DNA from: Hetaerina americana
Taxonomy: Eukaryota; Arthropoda; Insecta; Odonata; Calopterygidae
Assembly: GCA_022747635.1 (NCBI GenBank)
Contig: JAKTNV010000003.1
Location: forward strand, 94,503,290 to 94,567,289
Direction: 5' to 3'
Length of the DNA: 64,000 nucleotides
Part shown: positions 50,147 through 62,200 of the stretch, one piece after another
How positions within the stretch are numbered: the first letter of the stretch is position 1
Layout of the letters: the number at the start of each line of letters is the position of its first letter
Notes under the pieces: model-generated
What the model saw: the letters and a program-made list of their open reading frames with translations, nothing else
Database searches by the model: none
What the model was told of the DNA's origin: nothing
Translations under genes and position numbers: made by a program

Positions 50147-50537
50147 TTTGAAAGAAATGCAGCAAAAACGGAACGTAGAGGGAAGTCTAAGGGAGGGCAC
50201 TGCATGACGGAGTGAGCGATAATATTGTTATAGGAACTAGAATTTATCTCGAATATTTCCGTTCCGTATCTAAACCTTAATTTCATAGGTCTGTTAAGTT
50301 AATGGCCACGCTTAAGCAGTAGTCGCTCTTCACCTCGGTATAACAGTGCCTTGCAGTGCGATGCCCCGTCTAGTCACCGTGACGGCTTGGGGGAGACGGT
50401 CATTCGTTGCGCGACGGGGTGATAATGGGGCCCTTGGAATATTGCATTCCGCCGCCCTCCACGCTCACTCATTCCGTCATGGAGTGTCCTCCCTTAGACT
50501 TCCCTTTCCGTTCCGTCCTTGCTGCATTTCTTTCAAA
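50147..50537. repeat. Long inverted repeat, ~72-76-bp arms
   Basis: Left arm 50147-50218 starts TTTGAAAGAAATGCAGCA; right arm 50462-50537 ends TGCTGCATTTCTTTCAAA. Aligning them by eye gives about six mismatches plus one 4-base indel. The 243-base centre has no coding pattern and is partly CpG-rich. It could be a non-autonomous DNA transposon or a local inverted duplication. Confidence 0.8.
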
Positions 50538-51324
50538 TTCCCCATAAATATCGTCATGTGTCAAGATGTAGTGCATAATCACGCGCTTTATCGTTGCAGT
50601 AAACTCACACGAGCTTCCTTTTAAAGTATATCCATTTTCAAGTCCATCAAGAGACTTTATGGAACAATCTTTTTTTTTAATTTTTTCTCAATGACTTTAC
50701 TCGTCCCGACACAGAAATGCTTTCTCGCCCATTCATTCCGCCGGCACGTTATGAACTCACGTTTTTTTCCTTATACCGTCTCGATAACATCGCTGTATTA
50801 ATGACTTTTTCCGTGACAGATATTCAATTTTTTTTACTCGAATTATTTTACAGTTTTTATTTATTCGAATTACAGGGTTGTTTTTTTCGCCAACAATGAG
50901 AGATCGATCGCGAGATAAGAGTCCGAATCACATTCACAAGGCCCGCAGTGTTGATAGCGCGCCCAGCGTCATCCTTTGTGTTCCAATAATAATTTTGATT
51001 CTGTCCCAAGTATTTTTTCCGCATGCTTTGTCTCTCAAAACATGATCGCTGAGGCGGTAGGTCGAAAGAACAGATAAGGGAAATGGATGAGGACGGGGAG
51101 AGGTGAACAGAATCCTGGAAGTATAGGAGAAACGAAATCGGAGACACATCCGGAATCAAAGTTGTTATATTATTGCCCTTTATGGGAATGAGCAATGCTA
51201 TCGCGCTGGCCAATTTTACATCTTTCACTTTACTCATTTGTGAAACATTCCTATTTTAAGGGCAATATAATTCACCGAGTAGTGTTAAATCTTTTTAAAA
51301 TTATCTTTTCTACTCTATAACACA
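50538..51324. other. Non-coding DNA
   Basis: No supported feature. Confidence 0.5.
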
Positions 51325-51560
51325 AATGGTGAGGTAGACCAATGGAGACTAGGCTGGACTACTGCTCAAAGAGCCCGTATTCAATTCCTGGAGACGTCTC
51401 TTAGCACCCTCGACATTACCCAAAGTGTGTGATTTTTCGAGCAACAGATATTCCTGGGAAGACGAAAAACACACAGTTAATGATACTGCCTGGTACGTGG
51501 ATGTCATACCCCGTTGGCCTGAGTATTAGGTGAACTCCAACCTCACCTATCAAACCAACC
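51325..51560 (+). repeat. Possible tRNA-derived SINE
   Basis: GAGGTAGACCAATGGAGACTA resembles a D-arm with box A (split here: GAGGTAGACC / AATGGAGACTA) and TATTCAATTCCTGG resembles box B about 40 bases later. A non-tRNA body follows. Stems are imperfect and the 3' end is uncertain. Confidence 0.35.
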
Positions 51561-54169
51561 TCCGCGTTGATTACTGTGGTTAGTTTTAAATGAAATCAGA
51601 CTTTACATTTAAGAGATCATTTTCGACGAATCCCAAAAATATATTTTGATTCTCATCGTATTTCTAATGCCGCTATGCGTTGAAATAATGGAAATTATTA
51701 CACACAAAGACTATATCTGGTGATTTCATAATAACTTCATAAAAATTGACAGTTCTGAGTCGCGCTCACTTCAATGCACAGTTTCTAGTAGATAAGGTCT
51801 GCTCTATAACGCCGTTGCAAAGTTCCTCTCCACGATGTCGTTGTGATGTCTGCTGTTGAAAGAAGTGCGAAAATCACCTCCGCATGTCTTTAAGGGCGTC
51901 TTGTGGAAGATCTAGTTTCATAAGTTTCCAACGGATTCGTCGGAGGAGTTTCGAGGTTTTACGGTTGAGGTTTTATGATCTTATCTCGTCACAAAAGAAG
52001 AAACACGAATCTCCACGTCCTTGGAGCTAGTGATATGGGCGTTTACGTTGAAATGATATTGCAAATGAAAAAAATACTCCATTGTGGCCTAAATAAACAT
52101 TTTTTTCTTTTTATGATTATTCCAAATTTAATGGCGGTTTATTTTCGACAAAAACCGTAGAGAAACGTTTTTCTCCAAAGTATGAATAGTATTTAAATAA
52201 TAAAGCAGTAATTAGACACCCCACCAAACTAAAACCAAAATGCTAGACCTTCTTGCGTTCCCATGAAGTTGTACGTTTTTTAGCATACTATATGACAACA
52301 CTTAATGTTTCCTCGAGTAAACATCCAAAGTTATCCCGTAACTGAATTGTTTTAAATAATTGAGCGAAACAGCAAAAGTCTGGAGTTTTTATGCTTTCTT
52401 TCGAGAAGAAAATTTAAAAAGTTTCACTTTTAATTTAAAATCAACGCACCACAAAGAATATAATCGTGTTCGCAAAAAACACCTAACTAAAGCGGAAAAA
52501 CGTGAAAGTGGTTTGAAAAATTAAAAAGGGAAAGAAAAAATGAGAGAGAGAGAGAATAAAATAGTAAGGAAAATAATTGGACCAGTAGGTTAAAGTGAAG
52601 TAATTCTTCATTCTGCAAGAGGTTGGAAATAGGTAGAGATTGTGCATTGAGTTATAATAGGGAAAGGGTAAGAAAAGTACTTAAGAGAACAAAGGGTTGA
52701 TAACAAATGGTATGCTGTAATTAAAACTCCACTGCATATTTCTAAGCTACTTCTGTAGAATGTTTCAGCAGAAATACTTTGCACATAGTCCCGTAACGCC
52801 TTAAATGACCTACATGTAAATTATCCTCAAGTAGTTACACAAAGCTCATAAGGATAAGGGGGCCATGGCTGTTCTTCCTGTTTCAATAAACCGTCCATCT
52901 CCGGCCTCGAATAATGGTAGAGGCTCTAAACTGCTAAAACAGGCAAAATGGTCTCGTGAATGTGTTCTTTAAATTTACAACCTCTCTTCTCCTCACAAAT
53001 TTTGCAGAGTCTTTTCAGATCCTAACTTTAATCGCAAATTTCAAGGGTTTATTGCAGGGCATTAACTATGTGCATGACTCTCATGCGATGATTTTTTGTC
53101 AGATCTTGAAAAAAGTGCCCGTCGGCGCATCCGAAATACATACTAATTTATTTAATACTGTTTACTTACCGTAATTCCTGCAAATTGTTTCAAATATCTC
53201 TTGAAATCCATGTTTCCTAGCAAAATCAAAGATCTTGGGAAATATTAAAAACATTTCTCATATTTTTTCATACACATGCTACTAGGATAGGTTACGGAAA
53301 CTATTTGATTATGATGCATTTACCATTTGTAGTCACGATTGTCAGTCAATCCTATGGAGTGAGAAAATAATATAGAGATGATAAATTTGAGGGAAACCAA
53401 AATTCATTTTCTTAATTGCTCATTATTGTGGCCGTTATGTTTGTCTCATTTCATTGCGTTTATTTCCGTGTAATCTAAACTCTCTAAGTAGGTCCTCTCT
53501 AATTAAAGTTACATAGGAACAAATTATTCCTTATAGTCTCGTCACAATAAATGTGCCAAGCTTTGCGTGACATACTAATGCTTGAGGGAAATAAATAATT
53601 AACATTATTTGATTCAAATACAACTCAAGGGAAGTAATAACTGATTTAAATTAAGTTCAAACTTGATTGACTCGACGAATATCTTGAGAGATAAAAAGTA
53701 TGGGACGCGACTAAAAATGTGTATTTAAAACAGAACACTACACGTTTACGCAAGTCACAAGGATGATCTATTTTCAGGAAGTGTATTTCGAATGGGTACT
53801 TCACCCGTCGCCGTTTTTCTTCAAGAACACTGCATTATGGGATGATCTGAAACGGTGAGGATCGACAACCCGTCAAAACACCGAAAACTTGAATGAAAAT
53901 CATCGATAAATCCAGGAGAGGAACAGTTTCATTCCCGGATTCGAGAAGTGCTTCCACCAGGTTCATTCGCATGCATCATCTCATGAATGCTCTAAGGCCA
54001 GGAGAGAACGGAGTCGTGAAAACGAAACACCTTTTTTGTGACGCTGCAAAGCCTTTTCCCTCCGCACTCCCAAATAGGTAGGGAGGTACCTTAAAAACTC
54101 GTGTTTAGGCCTCGAATCGCTCTTATTTCTCCTCTCTCCAGCCCGACCGTATTGAGAGACCCACTTGCG
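51561..54169. other. AT-rich non-coding DNA
   Basis: No supported feature. Confidence 0.5.
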
Positions 54170-54910
54170 ACCGAGAGGCTAGGGGAGGTCTAAGGGGAAG
54201 TCCTTAGGAGGAGGGTGGGCGGAGATGAGAGTGGGGGTTAGTGGGAGGAAAGGAGAAGGAGGGTAGGAGTGCTCTGCAGGCATGCGAGTGAGGAAGGGTG
54301 TTGAAGACGGAAGGGAGGGAACTGGAGAGGGAAGGAAAAGAGAGAGAACCGAGTCGTTTCGTAGGCCAGGAAATAGCAATGGGGAGGGAGCGTGTGAAAG
54401 TAGGGTGTCTGGAAAAGTAATCTAAAAGGGGCGAAAATAATAGAAGGTGGAGAGGGGGCGAGGGACTCCGACCTGGGAGGGAAAGGAGAAAACGAAGGGA
54501 CTGATACCATTAAAAGGGCCGGTGGAGGGAGAGATTGCGGCAGGGTAGGATACATTTACCGTAGGCGAGCGCGGGAGAGAGGGAGGGGCGAATGCAGCCG
54601 AGGGGTGGCGGGGAAGGCGGTTAGACGGGCCAGCGAAGAGGGACCCCTGATTCGCGCGAACGCGAGGCCATCTGCTCTCCAAATTCCTCATTAAAGCCAT
54701 CTTTACGGCCACCAAGTCATGTCTCGGGCCGACTTGGATCGAAACGACCTTCATGTCACTATTCAGTAATTTCGTCGCACCCGGCACTTCGTCACGGCGA
54801 AACATTTGGTAAATCCGGGAAATATTTTCGTTGTAGTGAGAGAATCACGGTCTCACTCGCGCTCCCTTCGAGGGTGAGTGAGAAGACCCCAGTCCGGGTA
54901 GTCAATATAT
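54170..54910. other. Purine-rich island passing into CpG-rich DNA
   Basis: The + strand is G/A-rich at about 54180-54600, then CpG-rich and balanced at 54560-54790. Minus-strand frames (66-127 codons) are Pro/Ser/Leu low complexity. Confidence 0.5.
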
Positions 54911-56589
54911 CAAGTTGGGCCTTTATTATGCATTGGTGGTAAAAAATTATGCGGTCTGATATTACAGAAGCTTATGTAGATTGCAGTTACTGCATCAGTA
55001 TATGATTGTCACATTTTTCAATCAAAACATTTTTAAAATTAAAATGTCGTAAATTTTCTGATATTAAAAAGCATAAGCGATAATATGATATTTTAAATAA
55101 ATAAAAAATAATTTTTTAAATTTATTTTAAGTTAATAACACTTATTCGAAGAAGATTAATAGCAAAATTCTTCCTTTGCTTGATCTTCCAAAACTTGAGT
55201 TTCTTTCATTCATTTCTTGAGCTTCCAAAACTTCCAAAGCTTGAGCTTCCAGTTTCCAAAAAACAATAAACACTTGGTGAACGATGGTAATAATTTTGAT
55301 GTATCATATGTAAAGTGGCTTGCTGTTTGAAATTAAACATCAATTGTTCCGATAACAGAGGTAGAGTTCCCTTTAACACCATAAAAAACTGTCGGGATAA
55401 AACGGCTATGGCAATTCAAGGCATAGTAATTTGTTCTTTCACATAAGGTGGAATCTTAGTGAGATATATCGACTCAAGGTGAAAAAAAGCAACCAATTTA
55501 ACATTCGACAAAATACAATATTGAAAGAAAGCTGAACTTACGAGGCTATTTTTAAAATTGTCAATCTTCTAATTTGCAATTTCTTTTATTAAAATATGAA
55601 GTATTTTCTAACTGCGTAGATATTATCAACTAGAAACAACCCAAATTTTTGTGAAAGCTCCCTTATAATCACGCTATACATGAGCATATAAATTAGACAA
55701 TAAAGGGCCCACGAGTGTTTAATGCAGAAATACTTTCAAAGAACGAACTATGAGGACAGTTTACATTATAAGTTTTCTTCCCAAGTAAACCTAACGGTAT
55801 CGTTGCTACGGGGTGAAAAAGATTCCCTTCGTCGATTTGCGAAAGAAATATGACGGACAACAAAAATGAATTCCTTTGGATTAAATCTTTTTCCAAAGGG
55901 CATTCAATTTCCCAAAAGGTTATCTGGTTTTCTACCAACATTTCTAGCATTTAGTAATTACCAAAATCATTATGTAATTGTTTTATATTCGCATTAATTT
56001 TCCCTCTGAGACTTCTTATTCCCCAAGCACACCAAAAGTCACCAATTAGATTCAGGTCTCGTGTTTGAATTTTGCGTAATTACTGTATCAGCGGTCGCCA
56101 ATACTTCAGACCTCACGAAAAACTAAGACCCAAAAATTTAAATACCGTGGGCCAATCAAATGATTTTGTGGTGAAAATGAAGAAATTATGTTGTGGTGAA
56201 CTAGTAACAGCCCTTTAAGTTCTATTTAAATACCACAAAATGGCAATTGCACGTAATCCACTAAAATAAAGCCATTAAACCCTATGTAATCGTGTAGATA
56301 TTATTAGTGTGATATATTTGCTTGTGCTATTAATTTTCTCTGTCAACTACCAAAAATTTCCCGCCGATTACTTTCGGACGATAGCTACCGCGGCTTATTT
56401 GATGCATTATAATTTTAACCATCAGAGGATAAACGTCAGGTTCCAGGAGTGCTTTGAAAACAACTCTACTACTTCGAGCAAGTCCTGGTTTTGAAAAATT
56501 ATGCAATGGCGTTTAAAAATCACGGAATTTTCCTCGACAAATTGTGTGCCCTATATCACAGTACGCTTTTAGAAACGAAAGAATTTTTA
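54911..56589. other. AT-rich non-coding DNA
   Basis: Contains a short CTTCCAAAACTT / GCTTGAGCTTCC simple repeat at about 55185-55262. Nothing else is supported. Confidence 0.5.
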
Positions 56590-57200
56590 CCCTCCGGAAC
56601 CCACACCCATCTCTACCTCCCCCTTTGCCCCCTTCTTTTCCTTAAAAATTACCCTCCCACGAGAGGACGTTCTTGGGAACTCTTCCGCTATTCCCAAATG
56701 CATTCTTCGAAAGCGTATTTTCACGGCCGCCTTCCCCTTTCCACCCCTTGTAATGCCCACAATTTCTTCCTCCACTTCCCCCACCATGCTATCACGCGGA
56801 TGTCGCAACCCCCTCGACTCTCCCTACCTCAACACCCAACACCCCCCACCCCTCCAGCCTCACCCTCTCCACCCACACCGCACCCCCACCCCCTTCATTT
56901 TTCTCATCTGCCGTAATGCGACTGTAATGGGAGAGCGAGTAACAGGGGAAGTTTGTCAGTTCGGAGCCGGGGTACAGTTTCAAGGGTGGGTATCGGTGAT
57001 CGAGTCGCTGATTAAGCAGCTAATTAAGTTGTCGCGGGGAAATTGGAGGGAAGGGGGAGGTGGAGAGAAGGGATAGTGGGCGACGAGGGGAGAAAATGAG
57101 TGGAGATGGCGAAGGGAGGAAGGGAAATTGAGGAAGAGCGGGGATGGAGAAGGGTGGAGAGATTGAAAAGCAGGCGAAATGGAGGTTGGGAGGTGAAGTA
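56590..57200. other. Island with pyrimidine-to-purine switch
   Basis: C/T/A-rich with long CCCACACC-type runs at about 56590-56900, a balanced stretch to about 57035, then G/A-rich to about 57190. The 141-codon + frame at 56491-56916 is Pro/His/Leu low complexity in its second half. Confidence 0.5.
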
Positions 57201-57477
57201 TCCAACTTCATCTCATTCAACAATGTAAATGTTGTTACGCTTCGCCGTCCGCGGGGAAGCCGGGAGCAGCTCGCGGTTGGCTATACCGCGGTTACGGTTG
57301 ACCTCAGTATGTTTTCATCCTTAGTAAAACCAGAGTAAAGTCGTGGCATAGGATTACGGTGGCGATCATGAATCAAGAGTGACACATCCCAGAGTACGGA
57401 GGACTGATATAATATATTAGGGCTATTCAATGCATAGTCTCAAGTGTACGAGTCTCGTAGAGGATAAAGCAAGGGAT

Positions 57478-57560
57478 GGGGAACTCATAGGCAGAGATCA
57501 GGGAACTCATAGGCAGCGCATCTTTTCGGATATTCGAAGGTCTATGGTTCGAGTTCCGGC
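57478..57560 (+). repeat. tRNA-like unit with duplicated 5' segment
   Basis: GGGAACTCATAGGCAG occurs at 57479 and again at 57501. The second copy leads into a tRNA-like stretch ending in a good box B, GGTTCGAGTTCC (57546-57557). Probably a SINE head or tRNA pseudogene; the anticodon arm does not close cleanly. Confidence 0.4.
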
Positions 57561-57739
57561 AATGGAACTTATTTTCCGTACGTATATATGAAAAATAACA
57601 ATTATTTGTAAGTGTACTGTGCTATTTTGAAGGGTGAACGGTGGGAAAGAAGTGAGGTTTAGGAGAGGAAAACGGTGAATGGGAAGATGAAGGGGGCGGG
57701 CTACAGCGAAGTGTGTTGGAGCGAGATTTAATTTGAATA

Positions 57740-58903
57740 TGTGAAAGTGGTAATTAACAAATCAAGGATTACACCAATGTTTGAGGAATCGGAGGAAACG
57801 TTTAGAAATGAACTATATAGTTTACTGGCGGGTTTAAATGACTTTAATGACCAAATTAATAATAATTATCTATTATTTCAGCGGTTTACTCGTCGCAGCG
57901 GGACGCAGGACGTGGAGGATAGAAACGGAAAAACAATTATCGAATGATGGATTGCGGGTCACGATATGTTTTGTGACCGGAAACTGCGAGGAATATGTTT
58001 TTTGGCTGTTATCGTGAATTGAAAGGAGGGTAGACGCGTCACCTACGCAAAACCAGGAGTAATTGTTACACTGTGATTGCTATACGACGTTTTTTGAAAT
58101 GCAGTTGAATCGTCATATTGAAAATAGACTGGAATTCTTTGGTCTGATGGATAGGGCAAGAGAGCAGAGGAGAAGGCATGTTTTGCAAAGTAGCCGAAGG
58201 CATGGATAAAAACCTGAACCCTCTGTGGACGGAGTTGTGTGTGGAGGGCGGTAACGACTGTTGTGAAGATTGGCAGGTGGGATAGTGGGACGTTTAAAAA
58301 CAAGGTGTGAGGAGAGGAGGCTGTCCTGAAGGTCGGAAAAAGCTCTTTCAGTATTTTGGCCACCTTACGCATACCGGGAGAGGAGATAGAACAGAGTTTT
58401 AACTGCGTATTGGTGTTGGATTTGTGGTTTGGCGAGTATGGGGAAGAGGAAGAGATAATACGTCGTTGAACAAGGGAAGGTGAACAACCACATTTCAGAA
58501 GGAAGGCTTTGAAGTTATTTCAAGGACGGTCGAGTGATGGTTGATTATTGTAAATGCAATGGGCACGGAACGAGAGTGAATAGAAGATTGCGTGTTTAGT
58601 GTATTGAGGGTGGTAGTTATTGAAATTGAGATACTGTTTGTGGTTTTTGGGGTTGATGCGACCTGAGGTAAGGATCTGGCTGCTTGAAATGCAGACTTAG
58701 GTATCTAAAGGAGTGGCATTGGTGCTGAAGTGCAAGGAGGTAAATGAGACGGTGGAAGTGGAATTGAGTTGTGAATTGAAGAATCCTATGGTCTCGGGCT
58801 CAACTTTGTGGAGGTTCATGTTCGTTTAAATGAATATACTTTGTAACTTCCACACAATTTTTATTCGTACTACCGGTTTCAACGCAACGGCGTCATCATC
58901 AGG
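57740..58903 (-). pseudogene. Old Penelope-like element relic
   Basis: Minus-strand PLE coding relic, much more decayed than the one at 40 kb and not closely related in sequence. In sense order: a hammerhead-like motif at 58876-58902; a decayed IPFLD-like segment (NATPLD, near 58715); NPKNHKQYLNFNNYHPQYTK near 58630, the post-RT region; MRKVAKILKELFPTF from 58372; a zinc-finger-like GFYPCLRLLCKTC at about 58178-58216; then FNCISKNVV...QCNNYSWFCVGDA at about 58020-58100, matching the start of a GIY-YIG domain. Weak continuation of that domain reaches about 57740. Frameshifts and stops are frequent and the RT core is deleted. The boundaries are approximate. Confidence 0.68.
58876..58902 (-). 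ncRNA. Hammerhead-like ribozyme motif of the old PLE
   Basis: The minus strand reads CTGATGA, T, a GACGC-CGTT-GCGTT stem (one G-T pair), then GAAAC and CGG. This matches the hammerhead core with one extra base before the stem, as at 42447. It lies upstream of the relic coding region, in the same sense. Confidence 0.5.
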
Positions 58904-61649
58904 TACTTGTGAATTGAATTTGGAGAGGGAATTGGGGAGGTGGATCCAGATAAAAAATATGTCGTCAGTGCACCGAAACCAAAAAAATAATTTCAGAGCC
59001 TGTCAGGAAAGGAACTTCAGAAGTACCATAAACAAGTTTGCGTACGAAGGATTCATTCTCGATTAAATATATTTTTAATGACATATTTGTAATTTTTTTA
59101 TATTTTAATGCATGTTGTAAAGAACCAATAAACGCTCATGATGGTATAATACTCATATTTTTAAAGAAATTATATGGAAAATTTTGAGCGAGGAAGGGCA
59201 GATCCATGCGCAAATCCATTGGGCATTGGGCATTATTCACTGAGAAAAACTGTTAATACTGATCAAGGCAACTCCCTCTGGAAATCCATATATTGGGAGT
59301 GAATGGAATTTTTTCTCCAGGGTTGAACCCCTAGATTCATGTGAATTCACTCCAGAGTTATGAGATGTTATTTTCATCTCGCCTTCCTATCTTTCATTCT
59401 ATTTTGACCGTCTGCTCGAAGAACGGAAATCATGACTAATTGTGATTTCAGTGATGCTACGGATACTGAGCGGCCGTGGAGTGACATAAATTGTGATGAA
59501 AGGTGGGATGTTATTGAAGAGAGATAAAGGAAGGAAAAATTAGGCAATTTTAGGCACGGGAGCGACGAAAGTAGAGATTATTTAGGCTTAAAAGCATACT
59601 TTATTGTGATCCAGAGTATTATTTACGTTATTTAGTAACGTGTTAACCTGGGCTTATAATTTTAGTGGTTGTATCAAATAGTTTATATTCTATACCGGCA
59701 GGCTAGTTACTGTTAATAATGCTGCTGTCCTTAAAACATTGCTAGAAAATTATGAATGTCTCAATCAATTAATGCAATTAAAAATTACGTAAGTTTTATC
59801 TATTACATGTACCGTATGCATTTACGCATTTATTAGCCGTAATAATATATCATTTACTACGAAAAATGAGCATTAATAGATTCTTAGACGATTTCTAAAC
59901 GTTAAAATTATGCACAAAATGAGATATTTTAGCCGTCTTCAGGAATACGAGATTCCGAAAGAATCACATTGTGGCTTCATAATTCAGCGTCACACGACAT
60001 TTACCATAGAATACGCTAAGTATTTGTATTATGTAAACTTTAGGAGACACTCTCTTGAAATTTAGAAACATGAAAAAGCAATTCCGTTTGATAGAGGAAC
60101 TTAGGTAGAAATCATGATCTTTTGATTTGAGAATTATCAACTGGAGAGTTACAGAGAAAACAGCAATAAATATAAAGTCCAGTACCGTCAAAATTGCTTT
60201 CAGTTATTTCAGTAACATTTCCTTTGTAAATGAAGCGTCAGTGAATTGTTGAAGAATTTTTAATATGATGAATACGAAAGCCAAAATATGACAAGCATTT
60301 GCTAAACTTTTGGAACCGATTTCGCGCTAAGTTCTGAAAGTATCTGTTTCTCCCCAATCGGCCTAATTATGAACCCGAAATTTGAATTAAATGTTCTTTT
60401 TTCTCAGTCCTCGTTGCTGTAATCCGTTCCATCAGCTTTCAGGTAAATTCGACATAGGGATCGATTTGGAAAGGGGCACGTTAGTTAGAGGGACCAAATC
60501 CCTTAAAATCAATTCTACCCAATCCCCATCACAAATCTTTCCCATTAGTGAAGAGAACAACGCGATAAATAGGCCTAGCTTCTCCCATCAGCATAAAACT
60601 TTTTTACCATCGATGGACAAGATTCTGAGATAACTCCAATGATCGTTTACCCTCGGAAAACCTGAGTATCTTAGGAGCGAGCGTCCATCACCGAAATTGT
60701 AATATCAAAGACTGAATAATGGAAAATTGCTTATTTTCAAGCAGTTGAAACAAAGGAATAGTGATTAAATAGAATGCATAAAAACTGTGGTTAAATGTAT
60801 AAAGTACTTCGATTTATTTTGTCTTTCAATAACTGAATCCGATATGAGAAGCGTCTTACGCAACATGAGGATTAATTCAGAGTATTTTATATTTCTCTGA
60901 TGACCCAAGGCAGAATTTATAGCCGTCAGTAGCAAAGTATGGATGATTTAGAATGTGCATTTCAAATCGGTCCCGAGCTGGTAATTTGGCGTATTTCTGC
61001 TCATTTTCGTCGGTTGCGCGGTATACGCTATGGATTAAAAATGAGTAACTCTCTGGAAAGATCGTTATTATTTGTGACCTAGTCGGATCGTTTGAAATTG
61101 TAAAGACTTTGCATTTATAAATTAGAAGTGGCTCTTCGTGTAGGTCTCTCTAATTTGCGATGAGTTCTTGGGCTCTAAATGAAATGATGGCTGCGCCCCA
61201 CGAAAACATATCGGCCGTCATTTTGAATACAATTTTGAAATCACTTTCAAAGGAGACCCTCACATCTAATTCTGTTCCATTGCTGAAATGGGGAGAGGAA
61301 ATCAGTTTAAATGATGGAAAACTACTCAATGGCCGTGAGGTAAAGGAGGGGGATGAAGCCATCAGGACAAATGGGCAGCACCTGGCATGGAGGTTTTAAT
61401 CCCTTCAAATGACGTTGGTCTATCGAAAATGAGCAAACATTAGTCTGAAAAAATCTCAAAACCCTGAAGAGGAATGTTAAAATATTTTTTTTAAAGGAGG
61501 CCAAATTTGTCTTTCGATTAAATTGGGCGGAAGAAAAAGTTTTTAAAATGGTAGCATTAGGAAAAAGGTGGGCGTTCCAGGGCCATATCTCCGTCCCATG
61601 GCAAAAACGTGTCTCATTAAAAAAAATAGACCTCACTCCATGGCCCTTC
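58904..61649. other. AT-rich non-coding DNA
   Basis: No firm feature. A 79-codon + frame at 61160-61399 has non-repetitive composition and contains a GAG|GTAAAG splice-donor-like site at about 61340, but no homology is recognised. Confidence 0.4.
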
Positions 61650-62200
61650 ATTCCTCAAACCTCCTCTTCCTCACCCACGCCAATTTCCCCTTCCCCCTGC
61701 ACAACCCTAGGGGCGGACGGATGCAAGGAGGTCCGATTTGAATCCCCGCGAGGGACAGGGAATTTTTAAAGCAGAGATTTCTGAAGATGGTCCGATGGAT
61801 GGACAGGCGGACATGAAAATGTGGCCGCTCTTTATCTCTTCTTTTTTTTCAAATTCGGCAGGGTGACCAAAATAAAATGCCCCGGGCAACATCGCTAATT
61901 GGTGGTATCGCATTGCCTCATGGATTTGCGGCCGAAGTGAGGGGAGCGGAGGTAGACGTTGACGTTGATGTCGGGTTGAGGAGGGTTGGAGGGGGTGAGA
62001 CATGCGAGGGTTTTGGGTGGAGGCAGTGAAGGGGGCGCGAGTGAATGAGGGAAGGAGATGTGGAGGGATGTACGACCTGAAAAGCACTCGGGGGGGCTCG
62101 GGGAGGGGACGGGCGGGAGTGGGGAAAGGGAGGGGGGAAAGGGGAGGGGGAAAAGGGGTGGGTGGTGGCGTGATGGGGAAAGCAAAGAGAAGAGGGATAT
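61650..62200. other. Island with pyrimidine-to-purine switch
   Basis: C/T-rich at about 61630-61710, then strongly G/A-rich with GGGGAGGGG blocks at about 61935-62180. Opposing open frames up to 126 codons are low complexity. Confidence 0.5.

Noticed and set aside
50346..50624. 92-codon + frame
   Set aside because: It crosses the centre and right arm of the long inverted repeat, and no domain is visible.
58043..58372. 109-codon - frame as an independent gene
   Set aside because: Neighbouring frames carry the finger and GIY-YIG pieces in order, so it is better explained as part of a frameshifted PLE relic.
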